Origin: Chitinophaga sp. HK235
GTDB lineage: Bacteria > Bacteroidota > Bacteroidia > Chitinophagales > Chitinophagaceae
Assembly (NCBI RefSeq): GCF_018255755.1
Contig: NZ_CP073766.1
Location: 4,092,001-4,156,000 of the forward strand
DNA length: 64,000 nucleotides
Direction: 5' to 3'
A program made the translations under genes and the position numbers. Below are positions 8,766 through 16,940 of this stretch, one piece after another. A model generated the notes under the pieces. It was given only the letters and a program-made list of their open reading frames with translations, made no database searches and was not told where the DNA came from. Positions within the stretch are counted from its first letter, which is position 1. Each line of letters begins with the position of its first letter.

Positions 8766-10001
8766 CTATATCTCTTCCAGATAATTCAGGTCTTTTCCAA
8801 AAGTCTCTTCTATTTTCCAGGCAGCAACCATAGCAATACCGATACAAATTACCGCTACTATCGCCCCGCTCTGCAGAAAGGTGAAATAATGCTGCACCTG
8901 TATAAACAACAGGGAGATCAGCGGTAACATGCCCCTCGCAAAGTTAGGCACCGTGGTGGCCACCGTAGCCCGCAGGTTGGTACCAAAACTCTCTGCCGCA
9001 ATGGTCACAAAAATAGCCCAGAACCCTACACTGAAGCCCAGCAGGAAACATACGGTATAAAACATCCAGGTCTGCGCCCCGAACATATTGAGATAAACCG
9101 CCACCATAATACCAGTAAACACCAGAAACAACAACATTACCTTACGCCGGCTTCTCCACAGCTGACTAATCAACCCGGAAGAAAAATCCCCCAGTGTCAG
9201 CCCTGCATAACAGAAAGCCACCGCATCACCGGGATTGATAGCTCCGTTGACATTCATTTCCTTGGCAAACTTGTTGGAAAAAGCAATCAGGATACCTACC
9301 ACAAACCAGGTAGGTGCACCCAGCAACATACATTTCAGATATTTGAAAAACCGCTGCCGGCTGGTAAATAACGCGAAAAAACTACCCCTGGCTGCAGTTG
9401 AAGAACGTACTTCATTGAACAGATGCGATTCCATCACACTCACCCGCAGAATCAGCAGACAAAGGCCCAAACCTCCACCGATAAAATAACAGATCCGCCA
9501 GTCTCCTACCAGTTTGGCGATCAGGTTGGCCGCCACTGCGCCGGAAACCCCTACTGTGGCCACGATCATGGTGCCATATCCTCGTTTTTCTTTTGGTAAT
9601 ATCTCAGATACCAGGGTAATACCTGCACCCAGTTCCCCTGCCAGACCAAAACCAGCAACAAACCGCCAGAGTACATAACCATTGATGCTATGCACAAAAC
9701 CATTGGCAATATTGGCCACGGAATAAATCAGGATGGAACCGAACAATACGCTCAAACGGCCCTTTTTATCGCCGACGATGCCCCATACAATCCCTCCGAT
9801 CAACAATCCCAGCATCTGGATATTGATCAGCAACAGGCCGGCACCGGCATCAATTTCATTTTGTGGTAATCCCAGTTCCTTTAAACTAGGCACCCGGACA
9901 ATGGTAAAAAGAAGAAGGTCATAGATATCTACAAAATAGCCCAGAGAAGCAACAATGACGGCTATATTAAAGATAGAGGCAGAGCGGCTATCAGTTTTCA
10001 T
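8766..10001 (-). CDS. MFS transporter
   Basis: The 411-residue inner-membrane protein has about 12 hydrophobic segments. The cytoplasmic loop 2-3 motif reads GDKKGR (near residue 77) and the fourth helix carries GFGLAGELGAG, both typical of the metabolite:H+ symporter branch of the major facilitator superfamily. The substrate cannot be read from sequence. It is transcribed away from the DedA gene behind a strong terminator, so it should have its own promoter between 10002 and 10040, where no clear TAnnTTTG was found. Its stop abuts the MarR stop on the opposite strand. Confidence 0.88.
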   Translation of the reverse strand: MKTDSRSASIFNIAVIVASLGYFVDIYDLLLFTIVRVPSLKELGLPQNEIDAGAGLLLINIQMLGLLIGGIVWGIVGDKKGRLSVLFGSILIYSVANIANGFVHSINGYVLWRFVAGFGLAGELGAGITLVSEILPKEKRGYGTMIVATVGVSGAVAANLIAKLVGDWRICYFIGGGLGLCLLILRVSVMESHLFNEVRSSTAARGSFFALFTSRQRFFKYLKCMLLGAPTWFVVGILIAFSNKFAKEMNVNGAINPGDAVAFCYAGLTLGDFSSGLISQLWRSRRKVMLLFLVFTGIMVAVYLNMFGAQTWMFYTVCFLLGFSVGFWAIFVTIAAESFGTNLRATVATTVPNFARGMLPLISLLFIQVQHYFTFLQSGAIVAVICIGIAMVAAWKIEETFGKDLNYLEEI

Positions 10002-10040
10002 TTGATATTTGGTTGATAAAATAAATAACGCTCAAAATAA

Positions 10041-10070
10041 AAAAAATGGGCTAATTATAGCCCATTTTTT
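10041..10070 (-). terminator. Terminator of the DedA gene
   Basis: A perfect 13-bp stem (AAAAAATGGGCTA / TAGCCCATTTTTT) with an ATTA loop starts 9 nt after the DedA stop. The A/T arms make it work in both directions. Confidence 0.85.
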
Positions 10071-10078
10071 AAAAAATT

Positions 10079-10771
10079 TTATAAAGTTGTGTCTGATGCA
10101 CTGGTAACTTCGGATTTGTTGGGGTCGTGATCAATCGGATGTTTGACCTTACCGGAGACAAGCTTTATAATAACCGGTAGTGTGGTAACAAGAATAATCA
10201 CCAGAATGATCAGCTCCAGATGATTTTTAAGAGTAGGGAACAGTTTGTCAAGATAATGGCCTGCCAGCATCATGGAAAATACCCAGGAGAAGGAACCAAT
10301 TATATTAAACAACATGAATTTCTTTTTTTCCATCTGCACGATACCGGCCACGATAGGGGCAAACGTACGGATAATGGGCAGGAAACGGGCCAGGAAGATG
10401 GCGCCGCCGCCATACTTCACAAAGAAGTCATGCGCCTGGTGCAGGTGTTTTTTCTTAAAGAAGAAAGTATCTTTTTTCTTAAATAACAACGGACCGGATT
10501 TCTGACCAAACCAGAAGCCTACCATGTTACCCAGCACACCAGCCAGTGCAATCAGCAGCATCACCACAAAAAATGGCATATCGTAAAAGCTCCGGCAGAG
10601 ATCCTCACTATAAATACCTGCTACAAACAGCAGGGAATCGCCGGGAAGGAAAAAACCAATAAATAAACCGGTTTCTGCAAAAATAATTGCCAGTAACAGG
10701 TACAGGCCACCATGTTCAATAATCCACGAGGGATTAATGAGGTGTTTAAAAAACTCTAAAATCTGGTCCAT
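10079..10771 (-). CDS. DedA-family membrane protein
   Basis: The 230-residue integral membrane protein belongs to the DedA/VTT (SNARE-associated) family, whose members act as lipid scramblases or flippases and support envelope homeostasis. Visible family motifs are the ETGLFIGFFLPGD segment (residues 32-44), a re-entrant-loop signature, and LARFLPIIRTFAPIVAG (about 128-144). Five to six hydrophobic segments are seen, followed by a charged cytoplasmic tail. It is 46 nt downstream of the dicarboxylate symporter gene on the same strand and may be co-transcribed. Confidence 0.92.
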   Translation of the reverse strand: MDQILEFFKHLINPSWIIEHGGLYLLLAIIFAETGLFIGFFLPGDSLLFVAGIYSEDLCRSFYDMPFFVVMLLIALAGVLGNMVGFWFGQKSGPLLFKKKDTFFFKKKHLHQAHDFFVKYGGGAIFLARFLPIIRTFAPIVAGIVQMEKKKFMLFNIIGSFSWVFSMMLAGHYLDKLFPTLKNHLELIILVIILVTTLPVIIKLVSGKVKHPIDHDPNKSEVTSASDTTL

Positions 10772-10817
10772 GCTTATAAATCTTTCAGAATCCGTAAATT
10801 AAGAATAAAACTGTTAT

Positions 10818-12131
10818 CTATTTGTTAACTAACACATCCGTAACATCGCTTTCTCCCAGCTTATTCTCCCATTTAGACACCACGGCAGTGGCCATGGCAT
10901 TACCAATTACGTTAGTAGCAGAACGGCCCATATCCAGCAGGTGATCCACGCCCAGCAACAACAACAGCCCCGCTTCCGGAATATGGAACATAGACAGGGT
11001 ACCGGCAATCACTACCAAAGAAGCACGGGGTACACCGGCAATACCTTTACTGGTGATCATCAGCACCAGCAACATCGTAATCTGCTGTTCGATACCCAGG
11101 TGCATACCATAAGCCTGTGCAATAAACAGGCTGGCGAATGTCATATACATCATGGAACCGTCCAGGTTAAAGGAATAGCCCAGGGGTAATACAAAACTTA
11201 CAATACGGTTATCACAACCGAACCGCTCCAGTTCTGCCATGGTGCGGGGATAGGCTGCTTCACTGCTGGCAGTACCAAAAGCCAGCAACAGCGGATCTTT
11301 AATGCCACCCAGTAACCGGAATACCCGTTTACCAAGAATAATCCATCCAACAAAAGCCAGTACTATCCATAAACTGAAAAGACCTGCATAAAATTGTATG
11401 ATGAACTTACCATATACCATTAACACTGCCAGTCCTTTAGTAGCGATAATGGCCGCCATAGCGCCGAATACGGCAAAAGGAGCGAAGTTCATCACAAAAC
11501 CGGTTACTTTCAGCATAATATGTGCTACACTGTCCATCAGTTTTACCACTGGTTGCGCTTTTTCTCCGATAGCAGCAGCAGCAATACCAAAGAAAAGTGC
11601 GAATATCACGATCTGCAGGATCTCATTTTTAGCCATCGCATCGATCACACTGTCGGGTACCACGTGATGGAAAAATCCTTTGAGTGACATATCCGCCTTG
11701 GCAATGCCGGAAGCAGCATGCGTATCAGGCAATGGAAGGTTGAGCGACACGCCTGGTTGCATAATATTTACCAGTATCAAACCCAAAAACAATGATACAA
11801 AGGTTGCACTGATAAACCACAGCATAGTTTTACCACCGATACGGCCAACGGCTTTGATATCGCCCATTTTAGCCACGCCCACCACCAGTGTGGAGAATAC
11901 CAGGGGAGCAATGATCATTTTTACCAGGCGCAGGAAAATATCTGTGAGGATAGAAATCCGATCAGCAAAGATCTGACGAGTATCACCTTCACCACCAGGA
12001 AGGACCACACCTTTCTTTAAGAGGTCAGTAGCGGGAACGCTATAAATGGAATAAACAGCATAACCAGTACCAATACCAACCAACATGGCGATAAAAATGA
12101 ACAATGTCAGCCGATTCGATGATTTCTTCAT
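10818..12131 (-). CDS. Dicarboxylate/amino acid:cation symporter (DAACS family)
   Basis: The 437-residue inner-membrane symporter for glutamate, aspartate or C4-dicarboxylates belongs to the GltP/DctA family. The hallmark segments are present: a serine-rich re-entrant motif (FGTASSEAAYPRTM), GYSFNLDGSMMYM in the substrate-binding half, and the second hairpin ITSKGIAGVPRASLV. The ATG at 12131 (MKKSSNRLTLF) is preferred because the longer upstream frame adds a basic tail not typical of the family. A long extracellular insertion is visible at residues ~35-65. Next to it on the minus strand is the DedA gene; upstream, an amino-acid permease gene is divergent. Confidence 0.93.
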   Translation of the reverse strand: MKKSSNRLTLFIFIAMLVGIGTGYAVYSIYSVPATDLLKKGVVLPGGEGDTRQIFADRISILTDIFLRLVKMIIAPLVFSTLVVGVAKMGDIKAVGRIGGKTMLWFISATFVSLFLGLILVNIMQPGVSLNLPLPDTHAASGIAKADMSLKGFFHHVVPDSVIDAMAKNEILQIVIFALFFGIAAAAIGEKAQPVVKLMDSVAHIMLKVTGFVMNFAPFAVFGAMAAIIATKGLAVLMVYGKFIIQFYAGLFSLWIVLAFVGWIILGKRVFRLLGGIKDPLLLAFGTASSEAAYPRTMAELERFGCDNRIVSFVLPLGYSFNLDGSMMYMTFASLFIAQAYGMHLGIEQQITMLLVLMITSKGIAGVPRASLVVIAGTLSMFHIPEAGLLLLLGVDHLLDMGRSATNVIGNAMATAVVSKWENKLGESDVTDVLVNK

Positions 12132-12266
12132 GCGACGCCAGGATTTTTCTTTTTTAAAAAATTTAATAATTGTTGTAACCGGAAAATTTCCCAAAAATAA
12201 GGTTCTGCCGCTACAAATAAGCCTTTTCCGGGCAAAATAAAAGTAAGGGTTATAGATTTTAGATGT

Positions 12267-12274
12267 TATATTTG
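12267..12274 (+). promoter_or_regulatory. Predicted -7 element of the APC permease
   Basis: TATATTTG matches TAnnTTTG, 67 nt upstream of the ATG. No good -33 element was seen. Confidence 0.4.
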
Positions 12275-12341
12275 ACGGATCGACTTACAACACAACAGAA
12301 CTAAACTACCTTAAAAACATCAACCACAACTTTTCTTTTGT

Positions 12342-13793
12342 ATGGGTCTTTTATTTTCCAGAACAAAATCTTTAAACCAACTTCTAAATGAAGCGAGCGA
12401 GTCGGAGAAAGGATTAAAGCGGACATTATCAGCTACCAACCTGATTGCACTGGGTATTGGCGCCATCATTGGTGCGGGGCTGTTTTCCCTCACTGGTCTG
12501 GCTGCAGCCAACAACTCAGGACCGGCTGTAACGATCTCTTTCCTCATAGGCGCCATTGGTTGCGCTTTTGCAGGTTTATGCTATGCCGAATTTGCTTCCA
12601 TGATCCCTATTGCAGGTAGTGCCTATACGTACTCCTACGCCACTATGGGCGAATTTATGGCCTGGATCATCGGATGGGACCTGGTGCTGGAATACGCACT
12701 GGGCGCGGCTACAGTTGCTATCAGCTGGTCACAGTATCTGGTGAAATTCCTTCACCACTTTAATATCCATCTGCCAGCACAGCTAACAGCCTCTCCCTTT
12801 GAAACCATCACCATGGTGGACGGTACTACTGTACACGGTTGGCTGAACCTTCCTGCTATCTTCATTGTGATATGCTTATCCATGCTGCTGATACGCGGTA
12901 CTAAAGAATCCGCCTTTACAAACGCCCTGCTCGTAGCACTAAAGGTAACGGTGGTACTGGTATTTATCGCAGTGGGCTGGAGCCATGTAAACCCAGCTAA
13001 CTACGACCCTTACATCCCTGCCAATGAAGGCTTTGGCCACTTCGGCATTTCCGGTGTATTGCGTGGCGCCGCTGTGGTGTTCTTCGCTTTTATCGGTTTT
13101 GATGCTGTATCTACCGCAGCACAGGAAGCCAAAAAGCCTCAGAAAGACATGCCGATCGGCATCCTGGGCTCTCTGGCCATCTGTACCGTCTTATATGTGC
13201 TGTTCTCCCACGTGATGACCGGCCTCGCCAACTACAAGGAATTTAAAGACAGCGCTGCTCCGGTAGCTATCGCTATTGCGAAAACTCCATACGGCTGGCT
13301 GCAACAGGCTATCATCCTCGCTATCATCGCTGGTTACACTTCCGTAATCCTCGTAATGCTGATGGGACAGTCCCGCGTGTTTTACTCCATGTCTCAGGAT
13401 GGTTTATTACCTAAAACATTCTCTCAGGTACATCCTAAATACCGTACTCCTTACAAATCCAACCTGCTGTTCATGGTGTTTGTAAGCATGTTCTCCGCTT
13501 TTGTGCCTGTGCACGTAGTGGGTGAAATGGTGAGCATCGGTACCCTCTTTGCCTTTGTACTGGTATGTATCGGTATTATCATCATGCGCAAAAAACAGCC
13601 GGATGCGGTAAGACCATTCAAAACTCCGCTGGTGCCTTTCGTTCCGATCATGGGCATTATCATTTGCGTGATCATGATGGCTGCACTGCCCTGGGATACC
13701 TGGTTAAGGCTGGCTATCTGGATGGGACTGGGTTTCATCATCTATTTCACCTATAGCAAGAAAAACAGTAAGATCGGCCAACGCGGCGAATAG
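12342..13793 (+). CDS. APC-family amino-acid permease (cationic amino-acid transporter type)
   Basis: The 483-residue inner-membrane permease has about 12-14 transmembrane helices. The N-terminal signature LGIGAIIGAGLFSLTGLAA is the APC substrate-binding unwound helix, and YSYATMGEFMAWIIGWDLVLEY is typical of the CAT/YfnA branch. FFAFIGFDAVSTAAQEAKKPQKDMP in the middle is a further hallmark of that branch. The exact substrate is not readable. It is monocistronic, has its own -7 element upstream, and is closed by a strong hairpin. Confidence 0.93.
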   Translation: MGLLFSRTKSLNQLLNEASESEKGLKRTLSATNLIALGIGAIIGAGLFSLTGLAAANNSGPAVTISFLIGAIGCAFAGLCYAEFASMIPIAGSAYTYSYATMGEFMAWIIGWDLVLEYALGAATVAISWSQYLVKFLHHFNIHLPAQLTASPFETITMVDGTTVHGWLNLPAIFIVICLSMLLIRGTKESAFTNALLVALKVTVVLVFIAVGWSHVNPANYDPYIPANEGFGHFGISGVLRGAAVVFFAFIGFDAVSTAAQEAKKPQKDMPIGILGSLAICTVLYVLFSHVMTGLANYKEFKDSAAPVAIAIAKTPYGWLQQAIILAIIAGYTSVILVMLMGQSRVFYSMSQDGLLPKTFSQVHPKYRTPYKSNLLFMVFVSMFSAFVPVHVVGEMVSIGTLFAFVLVCIGIIIMRKKQPDAVRPFKTPLVPFVPIMGIIICVIMMAALPWDTWLRLAIWMGLGFIIYFTYSKKNSKIGQRGE

Positions 13794-13830
13794 GCTGCCG
13801 GTGCTGCTCAAAAACTGTAAAAAAAAATAT

Positions 13831-13872
13831 AAACAGAAAACCGTCCAGGCTTGCCCCGGGCGGTTTTCTGTT
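13831..13872 (+). terminator. Terminator of the APC permease gene
   Basis: AACAGAAAACCG.CC pairs with GG.CGGTTTTCTGTT around a GC-rich centre. It starts 38 nt after the stop. Confidence 0.8.
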
Positions 13873-13904
13873 ATAAAGAGGCTCTATTTTCCCCGAAAGT
13901 TCTC

Positions 13905-13912
13905 TAAATTTG
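13905..13912 (+). promoter_or_regulatory. Predicted -7 element of the YebC gene
   Basis: TAAATTTG matches TAnnTTTG, 73 nt upstream of the ATG. The -33 region is only T-rich. Confidence 0.45.
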
Positions 13913-13985
13913 CATCTTTAGTAGCCTTTTGAGGTAAATACCTCCAATTGTTTATCATTCACAAATAATTAATTTATAACCCATT

Positions 13986-14696
13986 ATGGGAAGGATATTT
14001 GAAGTAAGAAAGTCAACCATGTTTGCCCGTTGGGACAAGATGGCAAAAGCATTTTCAAGAATCGGAAAAGAGATCGCCATTGCCGTTAAAGCCAGTGGCC
14101 CTGATCCGGACAACAACCCTGCTCTCCGTCGTTGCATACTCAACGCCAAAAGCGTAAACATGCCTAAAGACCGTGTGGACGCAGCTATTAAGCGTGCACA
14201 AGGTAAAGACAAGACTGATTACGAAGAAGTTGTATACGAAGGTTACGCCCCTCATGGTGTGGCTGTAATCATCGATACTGCTACTGACAATACTACCCGT
14301 ACTGTGGCGAACCTGCGTATGCACTTTACCAAAGGTGGTGGCAGCCTCGGTAACAGTGGTTCCGTAGGTTTCCTGTTCAACCGTGTGGGTGAGTTTAAGG
14401 TAAAAAATACCGGCCAGGACCTCGAAGAACTGGAACTGGAACTGATTGATTTCGGCCTGGAAGAAATCGGAGAAGACAGCGAAGGTAATATCATCATCCG
14501 TGCGGCATTCACCGAATTCGGTAATATGGCCAAAGCACTGGAAGACAAAGGCCTGGAAGTGACTAACTCCGAGCTGAAACGTATCCCTTCCACCACCGTG
14601 GAACTGAGCGAAGAACAAGCCAAAGAAGTACTGGAACTGGTAGATCGTCTGGAACAGGACGACGACGTACAGCAGGTTTTCTACAATCTGAAGTAA
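13986..14696 (+). CDS. YebC/PmpR-family protein
   Basis: The 236-residue product is of the YebC family. Members are described both as transcriptional regulators and as ribosome-associated factors that relieve stalling, so either role is possible. Family signatures are the N-terminal basic helical region (ARWDKMAKAFSRIGKEI), NMPKDRVDAAIKRAQG (about 60-75), YEGYAPHGVAVI, and GSLGNSGSVGFLF (near 120-132). The usual start MAGHSKW is replaced by MGRIFEVRKSTMFARW, a form seen in Bacteroidota. It is convergent with the response regulator across a shared terminator. Confidence 0.95.
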   Translation: MGRIFEVRKSTMFARWDKMAKAFSRIGKEIAIAVKASGPDPDNNPALRRCILNAKSVNMPKDRVDAAIKRAQGKDKTDYEEVVYEGYAPHGVAVIIDTATDNTTRTVANLRMHFTKGGGSLGNSGSVGFLFNRVGEFKVKNTGQDLEELELELIDFGLEEIGEDSEGNIIIRAAFTEFGNMAKALEDKGLEVTNSELKRIPSTTVELSEEQAKEVLELVDRLEQDDDVQQVFYNLK

Positions 14697-14710
14697 TAAC
14701 TTTTCTACAT

Positions 14711-14749
14711 AAAAAAAACGTCCCGGCATACACCGGGACGTTTTTTTTA
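14711..14749. terminator. Bidirectional terminator between YebC and response regulator
   Basis: AAAAAAAACGTCCCGG and CCGGGACGTTTTTTTT form a near-perfect stem, with A- and T-tracts on both sides. Confidence 0.9.
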
Positions 14750-14773
14750 TCAGGTTTAATAAACAATAAGCCC

Positions 14774-15502
14774 TCAGGCTTTCGCAATGATGTGAGTGCG
14801 GTCCATCTCATTGATGACCAGCATAAGACCTTTTCCATGGAAAGTTTCAATCCTGATAGACGGGTCCATGGCAATATGCCTGCGTAAACGGCTCAGGTAT
14901 ACGTCCATCACCCGTTGTGCCAGGTAGCCGTCCTGACCCCAGACACTGGCGAGGATATGTTCCCGTTTGAGCTTTTTGTTAGAGTTTTCACACAGATAGC
15001 GCAGTAGTTCCGCCTCCTTGGGTGCGATCCGGACGTGGTTGTCTACCTCATTGTCTTTATGCCGCAGCTGAAGCTGGGAATAGTCAAAAATGAGGTTACC
15101 GACAGTATAAACAATCCGCTTCTCACTCCGAAGCAGACGGCTGCGTTTAATGTAAACTTTAATACGGCTGATCAGTTCATCCGTATTAAAGGGCTTTACC
15201 AGGTAATCATCCGCCCCGATATCAAACCCCTGCAACCTGTCCTGCTCCATATAACGGGAGGAAGTAAATACAATGGGAATATTGAAATCCATCGCACGGA
15301 TCTCTCCGGCCAGCGTAAAACCGTCTTTCCTTGGCATGACTACATCCAGAATACACAGATCAAAGATCGTTTCCTGAAACTTCTCCCAACCGGCCTGCCC
15401 ATCTATAGCATGCGTAACTTCAAAATTGGCACGCTCCAGCTGGCGCTTGAGCACTTTTGCAAAAAATTCATCGTCCTCTACCAAAAGAATACGTGATTTC
15501 AT
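14774..15502 (-). CDS. OmpR/PhoB-family response regulator
   Basis: The 242-residue two-domain protein has an N-terminal receiver domain with the acidic pair in LLVEDDE, the phospho-acceptor Asp53 (CILDVVMP), Thr80 and Lys103 (LVKPF). A C-terminal winged-helix DNA-binding domain (about 135-232) carries REHILASVWGQ and the recognition helix RVMDVYLSRLRRHI. No histidine kinase gene is adjacent, so it is an orphan in this window. The receiver is complete and should be phosphorylatable. It ends at a terminator shared with the YebC gene. Confidence 0.93.
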   Translation of the reverse strand: MKSRILLVEDDEFFAKVLKRQLERANFEVTHAIDGQAGWEKFQETIFDLCILDVVMPRKDGFTLAGEIRAMDFNIPIVFTSSRYMEQDRLQGFDIGADDYLVKPFNTDELISRIKVYIKRSRLLRSEKRIVYTVGNLIFDYSQLQLRHKDNEVDNHVRIAPKEAELLRYLCENSNKKLKREHILASVWGQDGYLAQRVMDVYLSRLRRHIAMDPSIRIETFHGKGLMLVINEMDRTHIIAKA

Positions 15503-15757
15503 ATTTCGGTTGAATTTTGAAGGTGACTTCCTGAATTAGAAACGCGGTCGACCGAAGAAGGTACCGTACTATTTTTATATATTTTAAATCAATAAGGGTA
15601 AAATGTACGTTTCCAAAATTATACTAAAACCGGTTATCATTCTGTTCAGTTTCAGAAAACAGTTCAGTGTATTCATTCATCAAACTAAAAATAACAGTTA
15701 TTTGTAAAGGAAATATTGAAAATTACAAACACATGCTAAATTTCACACAATAATATT

Positions 15758-16723
15758 TTATTGTATTTTATTGATACTATTTTGACACGCTCCATTCAGA
15801 AAACTTTCTACATTCCCGATAGCCACCCGCAGTAACCTGCTCCTCGCCTCCCGCGTAGCCCACGCTATATGCGGCGTAATAATGGTACCCGGCGCCTTCA
15901 ACAACGGATTATCAGCTGCAGGGGGTTCAGTAGACAACACATCTAATCCGGCCCCGGCTATCACCCCTTCCTGTAATGCCACCGCCAGGTCTGCTTCCTG
16001 AATCAACGGCCCCCGACTGGTATTAATCAGAAAAGCCGTCTTCTTCATCGTCCGCAACAGCGCAGCATTCACAAACTCCCGGTTCTCCTGGTTCAGCGGA
16101 CAATGCAGCGATACAATGTCTGCTTCCCGGAAACAGGTAGCCTGGTCTACAAAGGTTACACCCTCCATCCGGTCACGCTCCGGATACCGGTGACTGGCAA
16201 TCACCTTCATCCCAAAAGCCTGCGCTATCCTCGCAACCGCCTGCCCAATCTGACCAAACCCAATAATACCCAGGGTACGGCCCTCCAGTTCTGTCAGTGG
16301 TGTTTTCCAGTAACTGAAGTCAATACTACTGCTCCATTCCCCAGCCCTCACACTCTCTGCATGCAAACCGGTATGATGGCACAATTCAAGTATCAGGGCA
16401 AAGGTAAGCTGCGCCACTGAAGCAGTACTGTAAGCGGGGACATTGGTAACCGGTATCTTACGGGCCGTAGCCGCTGCTATGTCTACCACATTGTAGCCCG
16501 TAGCCATAACCCCGATGTATTCCAGGGCTGGCAGACTGTTGATCGTATCTGCGCTGATAATAGCCTTGTTGGTCAGCAGGATATGCGCTCCCTTCGCCCT
16601 TGCTGCCACCTCACTTTCCGGCGTCCGGTCGTATATCGTAACATTGCCCAGCGCTTTCAGTGGAGCCCAGTCCAGGTCTCCCGGATTTAATGCATATCCG
16701 TCCAGTACAACGATGTTTTTCAT
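15758..16723 (-). CDS. D-2-hydroxyacid dehydrogenase (NAD-dependent)
   Basis: The 321-residue product is of the D-isomer 2-hydroxyacid dehydrogenase family, close in character to glycerate/hydroxypyruvate reductases. The Rossmann motif GFGQIG is at 155-160. The catalytic triad Arg237 (INTSRGPL), Glu266 (STEPP) and His285 (ITPHIAW) is complete, and the substrate-loop segment VMATGYNVVD is at 72-81. The length is normal for the family. The precise substrate cannot be fixed. No co-directional partner lies within 200 nt. Confidence 0.9.
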   Translation of the reverse strand: MKNIVVLDGYALNPGDLDWAPLKALGNVTIYDRTPESEVAARAKGAHILLTNKAIISADTINSLPALEYIGVMATGYNVVDIAAATARKIPVTNVPAYSTASVAQLTFALILELCHHTGLHAESVRAGEWSSSIDFSYWKTPLTELEGRTLGIIGFGQIGQAVARIAQAFGMKVIASHRYPERDRMEGVTFVDQATCFREADIVSLHCPLNQENREFVNAALLRTMKKTAFLINTSRGPLIQEADLAVALQEGVIAGAGLDVLSTEPPAADNPLLKAPGTIITPHIAWATREARSRLLRVAIGNVESFLNGACQNSINKIQ

Positions 16724-16875
16724 ATTCTTTTGTTTGATTGCTAAATATACATGATGAATTAAATAATTATTAACTCAGCCTGCTGCCCCTCTGCACTTTG
16801 AAAAAAAACTACACCTTTGCTGCGTCGTAATGAATGAACCTACTAAGCTTGCAATAACTGCTTAATTTTAAAACA

Positions 16876-16917
16876 GAAGCCACCGCATATGCAGATTGAT
16901 GCATTTACGGTGGCTTC
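16876..16917 (-). terminator. Hairpin downstream of fused E1 gene
   Basis: GAAGCCACCG (16876-16885) pairs perfectly with CGGTGGCTTC (16908-16917). An inner ATGCA/TGCAT pair is possible. On the minus strand it is followed by TGTTTTAAAATT. It is 24 nt beyond the E1 stop. Confidence 0.65.
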
Positions 16918-16940
16918 GCCTATTTTAGTCAGATAAGAAA